Both the position numbers and the translations under genes were made by a program. From an uncultured Alphaproteobacteria bacterium (GTDB lineage: Bacteria; Pseudomonadota; Alphaproteobacteria; RF32; CAG-239), in NCBI GenBank assembly GCA_944390885.1, contig CALXRP010000012.1, forward strand, positions 1 to 57,668: DNA of 57,668 bases. Reading direction: 5' to 3'. The notes below the pieces were generated by a model that saw nothing but the letters and a program-made list of their open reading frames with translations, searched no databases and was not told the origin of the DNA. Of this stretch, positions 9,380-18,413 are shown one piece after another. Position 1 is the stretch's first letter. Every line of letters starts with the position of its first letter.

Positions 9380-9492
9380 TAAAGTCCGTCATCAGCAACA
9401 AGTCAGCCTTTTCCTTTCTCCCCATCACATTTTCACTCGGCATAACGGCCATATACCTTCCCTTATCCGATAATTTCACAAGGCAAAAATAA
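9346..9492 (+). pseudogene. Possible ComEC N-terminal remnant overlapping slt 3' end
   Basis: A 48-codon reading frame starts inside the end of slt (ATG 9346) and runs on after its stop. It has a short charged N-terminus and one hydrophobic stretch, 'FLPITFSLGITAIYLPL'. The spacing and the pattern 'LPxxFxLGIxxYxxL' resemble the start of ComEC/Rec2 DNA-uptake proteins of alphaproteobacteria, which begin with 'LWLPVxxGxGIALYF'. If so, the rest of the gene has been lost, because a minus-strand gene follows at once. It may equally be a chance frame; confidence is low. Confidence 0.22.
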
Positions 9493-9511
9493 AACTGCCC
9501 GCAAGCAGTTT
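9486..9511 (-). terminator. Intrinsic terminator after membrane protein gene
   Basis: On the minus strand AAACTGC-TTGCGG-GCAGTTT is followed by TATTTTT, just after the stop at 9518. The stem has 7 perfect pairs. Confidence 0.75.
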
Positions 9512-9517
9512 CATCTT

Positions 9518-10066
9518 TTACATGGCATTCGCCAGCTGAACAAGATTTGGCAAAAAAGTTACCCATAAATACAAAAGAACAAGAAGAAAAATTTTGTTCT
9601 TTTTACCTTCAAAAACACCAAACCATTTTTCTTTCATAAAACCGACGGCAATGGAAAAAAGCGCGACAACAGCCAAAGACAAAGAGATTTCAACCCCGCA
9701 CAAAGCCGGCATTGCCAGTAAATAATAAAACTGAAAAGCCTGTTGCCAATCATTGCTGACACACCATTCGCAAGAAATCGTTCCGACATATAAAAGAGCA
9801 CCGAAACATACTGCGGCCACGGCAAAAACAAAAAGAAAAACATAAAAAGAAAACTTGGCCAAAACTTTTTGCAAAATTTCTTTTTTCAACCATAAAACAG
9901 ACAACAGCAAAGGAAAGAACCAACTTCCCAAAATTCTTCCGAACAACCCCCATGAAACTTTTCCCTCAAAAGTATCTGAAGCATATTCCGTTCCGGCTGC
10001 AAACCAAATCAAAATAGCCGCAATAACAAACAAAACAAGCAAATTTTTCTTTAACCAAATTAACAA
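9518..10066 (-). CDS. Hypothetical polytopic membrane protein
   Basis: A 182-residue protein with about five transmembrane helices (residues 8-25, 48-62, 72-95, 115-140, 155-175) and short loops. One loop carries 'TISCEWCVSND', a CxxC pair that could be redox-active or bind metal. No known family. It follows motB on the same strand after 18 nt, so it is probably in the motA-motB transcript, and it has its own intrinsic terminator. Whether it has anything to do with motility is not shown. Confidence 0.65.
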   Translation of the reverse strand: MLIWLKKNLLVLFVIAAILIWFAAGTEYASDTFEGKVSWGLFGRILGSWFFPLLLSVLWLKKEILQKVLAKFSFYVFLFVFAVAAVCFGALLYVGTISCEWCVSNDWQQAFQFYYLLAMPALCGVEISLSLAVVALFSIAVGFMKEKWFGVFEGKKNKIFLLVLLYLWVTFLPNLVQLANAM

Positions 10067-10084
10067 TATTTATTCCTCACCAAG

Positions 10085-10741
10085 TTATTTAAAAGACGGT
10101 TCAACATGAATAACCACTCTGCGGTTTTTCATCATATTCTGAGGGATCGGAGCACCATAAGGATCATGGTTCGGATATTTCGGCGCATTATCATACAATC
10201 CTGTTGCTTTCAAACGAACCCGAGGGATTCCCCTGCTTTCCAAGAAACGAACAACCGCAGCAGCCCGAGCGGCAGACAATTCCCAATTTGATGGATACCG
10301 CTCATTAGAAAAGGCCTCATCACTGGTGTGCCCTTCAACACTAAAGTTAAAAGAATTATAACGGTCAGACATCAATGTTGCCGCAAGCCGTTTTAATGCC
10401 GGCAACATTTTTTGCCTAATCTCTGCCGACCCTTGCTCAAAAAGCAAATCTCCGCCAAACTCAATAACCACACCTTGGGCGTCTGTACCCAAAGCGACTT
10501 CATCTCCCAAGCTCATCGACTGAATATCATCCGTAAGCTCAATCATCATCATTTCTATCGGACGGTTCACATCTTTTTGACCAAAACCTTCGTTCATACC
10601 GGCCTGAATTTGCTCATACATAGCCATATCAACTTTAGAAACGGAAGAAATCATCACAAAGAAACACAACAACAGCGTCACCATGTCACCATAGGTGGCC
10701 ATCCAGTCTTCATCAATTCTTTGTTCTTCTTTTTTCTTCAT
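10085..10741 (-). CDS. motB: Flagellar stator protein MotB
   Basis: MotB anchors the flagellar stator to peptidoglycan and forms the ion channel with MotA. The N-terminal plug and helix carry the key aspartate in 'WMATYGDMVTLLLCFFVM'. The C-terminal OmpA-like domain (about residues 95-215) has the peptidoglycan motif 'VEGHTSDEA...NWELSAARAAAVVRFLESRGI'. The ATG at 10741 with GGTGG just upstream is preferred over the GTG at 10750. It follows motA after 12 nt. The 219-residue length is short for MotB and closer to the PomB/MotS type. No other flagellar genes are in the window. Confidence 0.9.
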   Translation of the reverse strand: MKKKEEQRIDEDWMATYGDMVTLLLCFFVMISSVSKVDMAMYEQIQAGMNEGFGQKDVNRPIEMMMIELTDDIQSMSLGDEVALGTDAQGVVIEFGGDLLFEQGSAEIRQKMLPALKRLAATLMSDRYNSFNFSVEGHTSDEAFSNERYPSNWELSAARAAAVVRFLESRGIPRVRLKATGLYDNAPKYPNHDPYGAPIPQNMMKNRRVVIHVEPSFK

Positions 10742-10753
10742 GCAAACCACCGG

Positions 10754-11563
10754 CTAATTATTTGAACTGTTCATATCACGATCAATCAGAAATTGATCAT
10801 TAATATCAACAAAAGAATTGATTTTATCCTGAATATAACGGGGGCTTTTCCGCTCAGCCAACAAAACCAGTCCTTCCATTTGCAAATTATACTTAAACAT
10901 AGACACATTGTTACGTGCAATAACTTTCGTTGCTGCCGGAATAAAAAAGATACGAGCAAGGATAATACCATAAAATGTCGTAATCAAAGCAACAGCCATA
11001 CTAGGACCGATTGCAGATGGATCAGAACTCATATTCCCTAACATAATAACCAAACCGATTAATGTTCCGAGCATACCAAACGCCGGAGAATCACCGCCCA
11101 TTTTCATCAAAGCGCTGCTCCCTTTGGAATCCCGTTCGGACTGAGCCTCCATCATGCTCTCTAAAATCTGCTTAATTTCCGCACCGGTGTAGCCGGTCAC
11201 AACCAAATCTGCCCCATAAGCCAAAAATGGATCAGATTGCCGCAAATCGTCAGTAACTTCATTTTCCAATCCCTGCAAACCATTCTTCTGCACAATATAC
11301 GCCCAACGAACGATTCTGCCGACCTCATCTTTCAAAGAGGCATTTGAATCTTTATGAATACGCAAAGTGCTGAGCATCAGTTTAAATGCTTCAAACGCTG
11401 TTTTAGGTTCAAAAGAAAGAAACAACGCCGCAACCGTACCGCCAAAAACGATAATAACACTGGGAATATCAATAAAGGCTTCCGGGTGATCTGTCGCAGA
11501 AACAATAGACCCGATAACGACGACAATACCAAAAAGATATGCCAAGACCGAACTGAATGACAT
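10754..11563 (-). CDS. motA: Flagellar stator protein MotA
   Basis: The 269-residue inner-membrane protein is the ring-forming stator subunit that couples ion flow to flagellar rotation. It has four helices: two near the N-terminus ('VLAYLFGIVVVIGSIVSA', 'PSVIIVFGGTVAALFLSF') and two after the cytoplasmic loop ('PAFGMLGTLIGLVIML', 'MAVALITTFYGIILARIFF'). The proline-containing 'GDSPAFGMLGTLIGLV' is the family signature. The form is PomA/MotA-like; the ion (H+ or Na+) cannot be told safely. It is the first gene of the motA-motB-(membrane protein) run. Confidence 0.92.
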   Translation of the reverse strand: MSFSSVLAYLFGIVVVIGSIVSATDHPEAFIDIPSVIIVFGGTVAALFLSFEPKTAFEAFKLMLSTLRIHKDSNASLKDEVGRIVRWAYIVQKNGLQGLENEVTDDLRQSDPFLAYGADLVVTGYTGAEIKQILESMMEAQSERDSKGSSALMKMGGDSPAFGMLGTLIGLVIMLGNMSSDPSAIGPSMAVALITTFYGIILARIFFIPAATKVIARNNVSMFKYNLQMEGLVLLAERKSPRYIQDKINSFVDINDQFLIDRDMNSSNN

Positions 11564-11657
11564 AATTTATAATCCTTATAAACGCTTATAAAATCCTATT
11601 TCTGATTCAATAATGCCCCAAATAGGTTAATATTTTACAAACGTCAAAGGTTTCGGC

Positions 11658-12158
11658 TTATTTTTTTATGGCTTTTACGTAAGCGATATTAGCGTGCTCT
11701 TCACAATACGTCTGACCGATTTTAACCTTTCTGCCGCAAAAATGAAAATTTTCATCCTTCGGATCACCCAACGGCCAGCGACAAGTATGATTATCCAAAT
11801 CCATCAAAGACATCATGCCTTTTTTGGCCGGATCAAATTTCGGAGCCGACTGAACAGGAGCCTTAACCTCATGTACTACGGAATTTTCAATTTTTGCAGT
11901 TTCTTTTTTCAGGCTGGCAACATCTTCTTTTTTTGCCGAAGCAGACTGAACCGCCTCAGCTGTCTTCTGGCTTTCTGCAGAAACGGCTTCCTCATTTTTC
12001 TTCTTAATCGGCGACGGACGTCCAGACAACCCCAGCCGATGAACTTTTCCCACAATAGAGTTCTTTGTAACATTAAGGCGTTTGCCAATTTCTGCCGTCG
12101 TCAGTCCCTGTTTCCACATGGTACGCAGATCTTCAACCATCTGTTCGGTCCAAGCCAT
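11658..12158 (-). CDS. gcrA: GcrA cell-cycle regulator
   Basis: GcrA is an alphaproteobacterial sigma70-binding coactivator that acts at CcrM-methylated promoters. Residues 1-50 form the DNA-binding domain: 'MAWTEQMVEDLRTMWKQGLT', then a helix-turn-helix 'TTAEIGKRLNVTKNSIVGKVHRLGLSGRPS'. A low-complexity Lys/Glu/Ala/Ser linker (about 55-115) leads to the C-terminal sigma-binding domain, 'TCRWPLGDPKDENFHFCGRK', with three cysteines and a histidine. The start has AAGGAGA 5 nt upstream. This gene is strong evidence for the class Alphaproteobacteria. It stands alone between motA and a divergent secreted-protein gene. Confidence 0.93.
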   Translation of the reverse strand: MAWTEQMVEDLRTMWKQGLTTAEIGKRLNVTKNSIVGKVHRLGLSGRPSPIKKKNEEAVSAESQKTAEAVQSASAKKEDVASLKKETAKIENSVVHEVKAPVQSAPKFDPAKKGMMSLMDLDNHTCRWPLGDPKDENFHFCGRKVKIGQTYCEEHANIAYVKAIKK

Positions 12159-12308
12159 TTTTATTCTCCTTAAAAGCTAATCATTTAAGAGGGATAATAT
12201 TCCAATAATTGTCCCGAGTCTAGCAATATTCTCAATTTATCACTTTTTTTTTGAAAAAAACTGGATTATATTAGGCAGCAGAAATAATAAAACCAAGGAG
12301 ATGATACG

Positions 12309-13748
12309 ATGAAACAACCTGCCGCGGCCTCGCTTCTGGCTCTGTCTTTGTTTTTTCTGCCACGGATTCCTTTTGCCGCAGAAAACGAGATTCTTTTAAC
12401 AGACAAACAAAACACCGGAATGTCTTTAAGCATCTACAACAACAGTCTGGCCTTTATCCGAGACACGCGCAAGCTGGAACTCCCGGCCGGCCGTTCGCTC
12501 ATCGCCTTTGAAGGTGTTGCCCGCCAGATCAAACCGGAAACAGCCATGCTTTCAGGTCCTGCTCTCCGCGTCATTGAACAAAATTACGATTACAATCTGC
12601 TCAATTCATATAATCTTCTGAACGCTTCTGCCGGGCAAAAGGTTAAAACGGCAATAACCAATCCGGAAACCGGACAAGACATTTTTAACAGCGCCATAGT
12701 ATTAAACAGCAACTCCGGCGCACCGGTTCTGCAATTTCCATACGGCATAGAAACAAACTTTCCGGGACGTATTATATATGAAAAACTACCGGAAGGGTTG
12801 AGGACCAAACCGACACTGGTTATTGATGTCGAAAACAGCCGTGCAGGAACCCAGGATATAGAACTGGCTTACCTAACCAACGGCATCAGCTGGAAAGCCG
12901 ATTATATTGCAGAAATCAATTCATCGGACAAGCTTAACCTCAACGGCTGGGTTACGCTCAACAATCAGTCGGGAACAGACTACAAAGACGCACAGGTACA
13001 ATTGATAGCCGGAAGTGTCAATCAGGTCTTTACACCGATGCCCCGTGCCGTAAACGCCGGAATCATGATGAAAGCCGCAGCCTTTGACGGCGCTGTAGCA
13101 GAAAGCAGTTCTGCTCCGACCAGAGAAGCTATCGGTGATTACTATATGTACACGCTGCCTTTTAAAACCACAATCAAAGACAAACAATCCAAACAAGTCA
13201 GTCTGATGACCAAAACGAACGTCACTTACGGCAAAGAATACCGCCTAATCTCTCCGTTATACATCGGACTGGGTTCCAGCCTTGATGAATTTGAAAAACA
13301 AAATCCGTCGGTCATATTCAAAATAACCAACAGCAAAACTTCCAACCTCGGAGAACCTCTTCCGGCCGGAACGCTCAGAATGTATGAAAAAGATTCTTCC
13401 GGAAATCTTCAGTTCATTGGAGAGAGCTCATTCGCCCGCACCGCCGTCGGTGAAAAAATTGAGTTGAGCACCGGTTCTGCTTTTGATATTTGGGCCAAAG
13501 GAAAAATAACACAAAGCCAGAACATTGCAAAAAATACGCGGGAAATTTCCGCCGAAATATCATTCGAAAACGCCAAAAGTGAAAATGCCGAAATGGTTTT
13601 TGTTCAAAATTTCGGAAACCAATACCAGATTTTGGAAGAAAGCCTGACCGGAACGGAAAAGAACTCCCGTACCCGAGAATGGAAGTTTACTCTGAAGCCC
13701 GGTGAAAAACAGGTATTGACATTTAAGATAAGAGTAACGAACCAATAA
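12309..13748 (+). CDS. DUF4139 domain secreted protein
   Basis: This 479-residue protein has a signal peptide ('LLALSLFFLPRIPFAAENE') and a DUF4139 domain over most of the mature chain: 'LSIYNNSLAFIRDTRKLELPAGRS' at the N-terminus, 'SWKADYIAEINSSDKLNLNG' in the middle and a C-terminal 'REWKFTLKPGEKQVLTFKI' strand. The family is beta-rich and extracytoplasmic with no agreed function; eukaryotic relatives are known only as domain members. A good ribosome site (AAGGAG) lies upstream. The next gene starts on the A of its TAA stop (TAATG), so the two are translationally coupled. Confidence 0.88.
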   Translation: MKQPAAASLLALSLFFLPRIPFAAENEILLTDKQNTGMSLSIYNNSLAFIRDTRKLELPAGRSLIAFEGVARQIKPETAMLSGPALRVIEQNYDYNLLNSYNLLNASAGQKVKTAITNPETGQDIFNSAIVLNSNSGAPVLQFPYGIETNFPGRIIYEKLPEGLRTKPTLVIDVENSRAGTQDIELAYLTNGISWKADYIAEINSSDKLNLNGWVTLNNQSGTDYKDAQVQLIAGSVNQVFTPMPRAVNAGIMMKAAAFDGAVAESSSAPTREAIGDYYMYTLPFKTTIKDKQSKQVSLMTKTNVTYGKEYRLISPLYIGLGSSLDEFEKQNPSVIFKITNSKTSNLGEPLPAGTLRMYEKDSSGNLQFIGESSFARTAVGEKIELSTGSAFDIWAKGKITQSQNIAKNTREISAEISFENAKSENAEMVFVQNFGNQYQILEESLTGTEKNSRTREWKFTLKPGEKQVLTFKIRVTNQ

Positions 13749-15001
13749 TGAAAAAAACACTCTTCTTCAGCATCTGCTTTCTTCTTGCCGGCACAGCTTT
13801 TTCTGTTGCCGGCGAGGCAGAAAGATACAAGGAATTCTATGAAATAAATCTTCATGAAAACTACCCTCCTGTTGCAGAACTGCAAGCAAAACTTGACGCA
13901 GACAAATTCTATGACAAAGGATATGATTATACTTGGAACATCGGTAAAAAATTTAAAGCAGCTTTCCGCCGGATAATAAAATCTTACGGGCTTTCAGAAA
14001 AGCGCTTAAAAACACCGACGGAAGATGTCCTGTTGGAGGCCATCAAAATGATGCCGCCAAGCACATATCAATATATCGGCCCGTTTATGCATACGGTTCC
14101 GGGCATGTCTCCTAAAATTCTTAATTATCCGGGCATAAAAGAAACAAAAAACCGTTTTCCGGACAGAATTGCACCGGAACTGCAACACATTGAAGACCTA
14201 GAATTTCTGTCACCATCGCTTTATTGGGTTCTGATGCCGGAAGTTTGGCAAAGACACTCTTACGCCGCCGAATTTCCGCAACAACGCAAACCGTTGTCAA
14301 AAGTACAATACAACCCCAAATTTTATGAAAAGCTCAATGAATTCGCCGATTTGCGCGCCTACATTCCCAAAACGCGCAGCCAGCTGCCGACAAAAATAGA
14401 TCCGCTCAGCCGTCGGACAATCAATCCCGGACCGGGCAGCCCCTTAACGGCTCCCGATGCTTTGGCCGTTGCCGAAACATTTAATGGCATTGCAGAACTA
14501 AACAAGGATTTTCAGACATTCTTAAAAATTATACAAGCCACCAGTCTGCTCAATCTTTGGGAAGAAGAACAAAATCCGGGCTTTCCCGTTAGTCCTCTGA
14601 TGAAAGATATGGCCAACCCCTGCCGGCGCCTCATTCAAAAATTCAGAATTATCGGGGAAGAAAAGAAACTGGCCGCCATAGCTGCCGAACAAGGCTTTAC
14701 GCTGGACGAATGGGGATACACCTGTGACAAAACCGTCAAAGCTTACCGTGCCGCAAACATCGGACGTTCAACGGCAACGGCCATATCTGCCTACAGAAAA
14801 GGGCTGATGGATAAAGAAAATTCCAAACTTTCTCCCTCGCTTGCTGAGGCCAATCTTGCTCTGATGCAGGGCCTGATAGAAATGTACGATGCGCCGCTGT
14901 CCGACGTTGCTGCCGTCATTCGGAATCGTAAAAAAATCACCGATTCCTTTAATCGGATAAACAACACGCTGATTTTTCACCCCCTCGGAGGAATAGACTA
15001 A
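13748..15001 (+). CDS. Hypothetical secreted protein
   Basis: A 417-residue protein with a signal peptide ('LFFSICFLLAGTAFSVAGEA'). The mature part is mainly alpha-helical, Pro- and Tyr-containing, with no repeats and only two cysteines. Segments such as 'PSTYQYIGPFMHTVPGMSPKIL' and 'LSPSLYWVLMPEVWQRHSYA' look conserved. I do not recognise a family. Its start overlaps the stop of the DUF4139 gene by 1 nt, so the two probably work in the same place outside the cytoplasm. The product might be an envelope or type IV-related helper; nothing in the sequence decides. Confidence 0.75.
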   Translation: MKKTLFFSICFLLAGTAFSVAGEAERYKEFYEINLHENYPPVAELQAKLDADKFYDKGYDYTWNIGKKFKAAFRRIIKSYGLSEKRLKTPTEDVLLEAIKMMPPSTYQYIGPFMHTVPGMSPKILNYPGIKETKNRFPDRIAPELQHIEDLEFLSPSLYWVLMPEVWQRHSYAAEFPQQRKPLSKVQYNPKFYEKLNEFADLRAYIPKTRSQLPTKIDPLSRRTINPGPGSPLTAPDALAVAETFNGIAELNKDFQTFLKIIQATSLLNLWEEEQNPGFPVSPLMKDMANPCRRLIQKFRIIGEEKKLAAIAAEQGFTLDEWGYTCDKTVKAYRAANIGRSTATAISAYRKGLMDKENSKLSPSLAEANLALMQGLIEMYDAPLSDVAAVIRNRKKITDSFNRINNTLIFHPLGGID

Positions 15002-15059
15002 AATATTATTTAGAATCAATATATTAACTAAAAACAATAAAAAATTTTTCACTTTTTTA

Positions 15060-15088
15060 TTGCATTTCGTCCACAATCTTAGTATACA
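15060..15088 (+). promoter_or_regulatory. Sigma70-type promoter for rpoZ-rsh
   Basis: TTGCAT (15060-15065), a 17-nt spacer and TATACA (15083-15088) lie about 42 nt before the rpoZ start codon. Confidence 0.6.
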
Positions 15089-15130
15089 CTTGAAACTAGA
15101 GTATTTTATAATAAATTAAAGGTGAATAAA

Positions 15131-15622
15131 ATGGCACGTGTTACAGTTGAAGATTGCATTGATAAAATTCCGAACCGTTACGAACTTTTGATGGTTGCAG
15201 CCCAGCGCGCAAAAGACATCAGCTCGGGTTCGCCGATCACGCTTCCGCGAGATAATGACAAAAACCCGGTAATCGCCTTGCGTGAAATTGCTGAAAATAC
15301 GGTCAATATCGAAGATCTGCAGAAATCACTGGTTATGGGATTACAAAAATACGTTGAAGTCGAAGAACCGGAAGAAGAAGAACTGGAAATCATGGCTGCA
15401 GAAAAAGAACTGGTCGATTTGGACGAACAGTTCTCCGATTTGCTGCTTGACAGCGATGTTTCCGATTCAATGCAGGTTGTTGATGAAAACGGCGATGCCG
15501 ATGCGGATGATGATTTAGACTTGTCCGCCGAAGACGGTATCGATGATGACGATGCCCAGCTGGATGATTCTTTCGATATGGGAGCTGACCTCGACGACGA
15601 TTTTGATGACAGCGAAAAATAA
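15131..15622 (+). CDS. rpoZ: RNA polymerase omega subunit with acidic tail
   Basis: Omega helps assemble RNA polymerase by holding the beta' subunit. Residues 1-70 carry the conserved part, '[20 protein letters not shown]' and '[13 protein letters not shown]...[10 protein letters not shown]'. The remaining about 90 residues are strongly acidic, with Asp/Glu runs in the last 60, making this 163-residue protein longer than typical omega (about 90-130). The ATG at 15131 is chosen over the in-frame GTG at 15122 because AAAGGTG serves as ribosome site. It sits directly before rsh, the standard proteobacterial order, which ties omega to the ppGpp response. Confidence 0.93.
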   Translation: MARVTVEDCIDKIPNRYELLMVAAQRAKDISSGSPITLPRDNDKNPVIALREIAENTVNIEDLQKSLVMGLQKYVEVEEPEEEELEIMAAEKELVDLDEQFSDLLLDSDVSDSMQVVDENGDADADDDLDLSAEDGIDDDDAQLDDSFDMGADLDDDFDDSEK

Positions 15623-15691
15623 CGAATAATTAAGATTATCCTGCTTTAATTAGAAGCTGTAATATTTTTAATTATTGGGAGCTGACATCCG

Positions 15692-17839
15692 ATGTTGAGA
15701 CAATATGAACTCGTTGATTTAGTAAAATCATATGATCCGGACGCCGATGAGGACGCTCTCAATAAAGCTTATGTCTTTGCCATGAAAAAGCACGGAGCTC
15801 AGCTCCGTGCTTCCGGCGACCCTTACTATTCCCACCCGATCGAAGTTGCCGGTATTCTCACAAAATTTAAACTTGATTCTGCCTCTATCATTGCCGGTTT
15901 ATTGCACGACACGGTTGAAGACACAGATACCACGGTTGAAGAAATTCGTGAAAATTTTGGCGATCAGGTAGCCCAATTAGTCGATGGTCTGACCAAATTG
16001 GCAATGATCGAGCAAAAATCAGCCAATAACAAACAAGCCGAAAATTTCCGCAAACTGCTTCTTGCCATGTCGGAAGACGTACGCGTTCTGCTCATCAAAC
16101 TGGCTGACCGTCTGCACAATATGCGCACTTTGCATTTTTTGAAAAAACCGGAAAAACGTGCCCGCATTGCCAAAGAAACCCTGGATATTTATGCCCCGCT
16201 GGCCGAACGCATCGGAATGCAGGAAGTCAAAACCGAACTGGAAGAAATCGCCTTTGCCGAGCTCCATAAAGAAGCACATGATTCCATTGTCGCCCGCCTG
16301 AATTTTTTACGTGAACAGGGAAACAATCTGGTTCCAAAAATCATCAGCCAGCTTGAAAAAGACATGCAAGATAACGGCATCAAAGCCACAATCACCGGCC
16401 GTGAAAAATCGCCTTATTCCATCTGGCGGAAAATGCAGCAAAAAAATGCCTCTTTTGAACAGCTCTCCGATATTATGGCCTTTCGTATCTGTGTTGATGA
16501 CATTGGCACCTGCTATCAGGCTTTAGGTGTCGTACACAGCAAATATCACATGGTACCGCGCCGTTTTAAAGATTATATTTCGACTCCAAAACCCAATGGC
16601 TATCAGTCTATTCATACCGGTGTTATCGGACCGGAAAATACCCGGATTGAAATACAAATTCGTACACATGAAATGCATGAGATTGCCGAAAAAGGCATTG
16701 CCGCACACTGGGCCTATAAACAAGGACAAAAAGCCGTCGGAAAAAACTTCCGCTGGATACGGGAACTTTTGGAAATTCTGGAACAGGCTTCCAACCCGGA
16801 AGAGTTTCTGGAAAACACCAAACTGGAAATGTATAATGACCAGGTTTTCTGCTTCACCCCCAAAGGCGATTTAATCAGCTTGCCGATAAACTCAACCCCT
16901 GTTGACTTTGCCTATGCTGTCCACTCCACAGTGGGAGATACCTGCGTCGGCGCCAAAATCAACGGCGAGATCAAACCTCTGCGCACGGTTCTGCAAAACG
17001 GCGACCAGGTCGAAATTCTCACATCAAAAGCCCAACATCCTTCAACCGAATGGGAACGTTTTGTTGTGACCGGCAAAGCCAAAGCCGCTATCCGGCGCTA
17101 TGTCCGCACCTACAAACGCGACCAGTTCATCACTTTGGGACAACAACTGTTAGAGCGCACTTTCAAAGGCGAAAATCTGGAATTTTCTGAAAAAGGCCTG
17201 GTCAATATTCTGCCGAATTTTGAGGCTGAATCAATAGACGATATTTACGCAAAAGTCGGTGAAGGGCTTGTTACCGCATGGGACGTAATGAAAGCCGTTT
17301 ATCCGGGCTATAAACAATCCAAACTTGGCCGGGTGGTCAAATCATTAAAAGTCCCGAGCTTTAAGAAATCAAACAAAGAGAAAAAAGGCGAACCGCTGAA
17401 AATCAAAGGTCTGATTCCGGGGATGGCCGTGCATTTTGCCGGTTGCTGCCACCCGCTTCCCGGCGATCGGATTGTCGGTATCGTAACCACCGGCAAAGGC
17501 GTTGCCATTCATACCATCGACTGCAAATTGCTGGAAAAATATGCTGACGAGCCGGAACGTTGGCTTGATGTATCCTGGGGCGACGCAGCAACCGATGCCC
17601 CGCATATCGGGCGGTTGAAAGTCATGCTCAACAACGAGCCCGGCGCCCTGGCAGAACTCTCCAATCTGGTTGCCCGCAACAACGGCAACATTGCCAACTT
17701 GAATATCGTCTATCGGACGATTAGTTATTTTGAGATATTGGTCGATATTGAAGTAAAAGACTTAAAACATCTGACGGACATTATTGCGGCAATGAAAGCC
17801 AGCAAAGTAATAAGCTATGTTTCCCGCTCCGTCCAATAA
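15692..17839 (+). CDS. rsh: Bifunctional (p)ppGpp synthetase/hydrolase RSH
   Basis: The 715-residue enzyme makes and degrades the alarmone (p)ppGpp. Order of domains: HD hydrolase (about 30-190) with 'HSHPIEVAGIL'-type start and the intact 'LLHDTVEDTDTT' motif; synthetase (about 225-350) with 'RFKDYISTPKPNGYQSIHTG'; TGS domain near 390 ('FCFTPKGDLISLP'); a Cys-containing segment 'FAGCCHPLPGDRIVGIV'; and a C-terminal ACT domain ('NEPGALAELSNLVARNNGNI'). Both activities look intact, as expected for the single RSH of alphaproteobacteria. It follows rpoZ after 69 nt. Confidence 0.95.
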   Translation: MLRQYELVDLVKSYDPDADEDALNKAYVFAMKKHGAQLRASGDPYYSHPIEVAGILTKFKLDSASIIAGLLHDTVEDTDTTVEEIRENFGDQVAQLVDGLTKLAMIEQKSANNKQAENFRKLLLAMSEDVRVLLIKLADRLHNMRTLHFLKKPEKRARIAKETLDIYAPLAERIGMQEVKTELEEIAFAELHKEAHDSIVARLNFLREQGNNLVPKIISQLEKDMQDNGIKATITGREKSPYSIWRKMQQKNASFEQLSDIMAFRICVDDIGTCYQALGVVHSKYHMVPRRFKDYISTPKPNGYQSIHTGVIGPENTRIEIQIRTHEMHEIAEKGIAAHWAYKQGQKAVGKNFRWIRELLEILEQASNPEEFLENTKLEMYNDQVFCFTPKGDLISLPINSTPVDFAYAVHSTVGDTCVGAKINGEIKPLRTVLQNGDQVEILTSKAQHPSTEWERFVVTGKAKAAIRRYVRTYKRDQFITLGQQLLERTFKGENLEFSEKGLVNILPNFEAESIDDIYAKVGEGLVTAWDVMKAVYPGYKQSKLGRVVKSLKVPSFKKSNKEKKGEPLKIKGLIPGMAVHFAGCCHPLPGDRIVGIVTTGKGVAIHTIDCKLLEKYADEPERWLDVSWGDAATDAPHIGRLKVMLNNEPGALAELSNLVARNNGNIANLNIVYRTISYFEILVDIEVKDLKHLTDIIAAMKASKVISYVSRSVQ

Positions 17840-17852
17840 CCGGAGAACAAAA

Positions 17853-18380
17853 TTGTTTCAAAAAAACTCCCGTCTGCCTGCTCTGCACCGCAAAATAAGC
17901 AGGTTATGGCAAAATTTATTAAACCGTCTGAAAAGCCTAAACGGAACCCCGCAGTCGATTGCAGCTGGTTTTGCCTGCGGTGTTGCCGTAACATTCACGC
18001 CCTTTTTAGGCCTCCATTGCATTCTGGCCGTCATTATTGCTTGGTTCATCCGGGGCAATGTCCTGGCCGCTGCAATCGGCACTGTAACTGGCAACCCTTG
18101 GACCTTCCCTTTCATCTGGATATCCGTTTTATATACCGGAAGAAGAATTTTGGGCGATAAATATGAGCCCGACACACAAGTTGACTTTCTGCATTTTTTT
18201 GAAAAATCAACCCGAGCTTTACTGAGTTTTGACTTCAGTACATTTTTAACCGACATCTGGCCCATTTTGCTGCCGATGATGGTCGGTTGCATTCCTTTTT
18301 TCTTCTTGAGCTGGATTGCATCTTATTTTCTTTTAAAAACGACATTATCAAAGCTTGAAAATAACAGAACACCGGAATAG
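17853..18380 (+). CDS. DUF2062 membrane protein
   Basis: A DUF2062-family inner-membrane protein of about 175 residues. The signature 'SIAAGFACGVAVTFTPFLGLH' and 'GNVLAAAIGTVTGNPWTFPFIW' is clear, followed by a C-terminal helix ('LLPMMVGCIPFFFLSWIASYFL'). I prefer the TTG at 17853, which has GGAGAA 6 nt upstream; an ATG at 17817 inside the end of rsh would add 12 residues. The function of the family is unknown. Close coupling to rsh and acpS suggests a housekeeping envelope role. Confidence 0.85.
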   Translation: MFQKNSRLPALHRKISRLWQNLLNRLKSLNGTPQSIAAGFACGVAVTFTPFLGLHCILAVIIAWFIRGNVLAAAIGTVTGNPWTFPFIWISVLYTGRRILGDKYEPDTQVDFLHFFEKSTRALLSFDFSTFLTDIWPILLPMMVGCIPFFFLSWIASYFLLKTTLSKLENNRTPE

Positions 18381-18413
18381 AATACAAAAAATAAACACCA
18401 TAAGGAAACAAAA

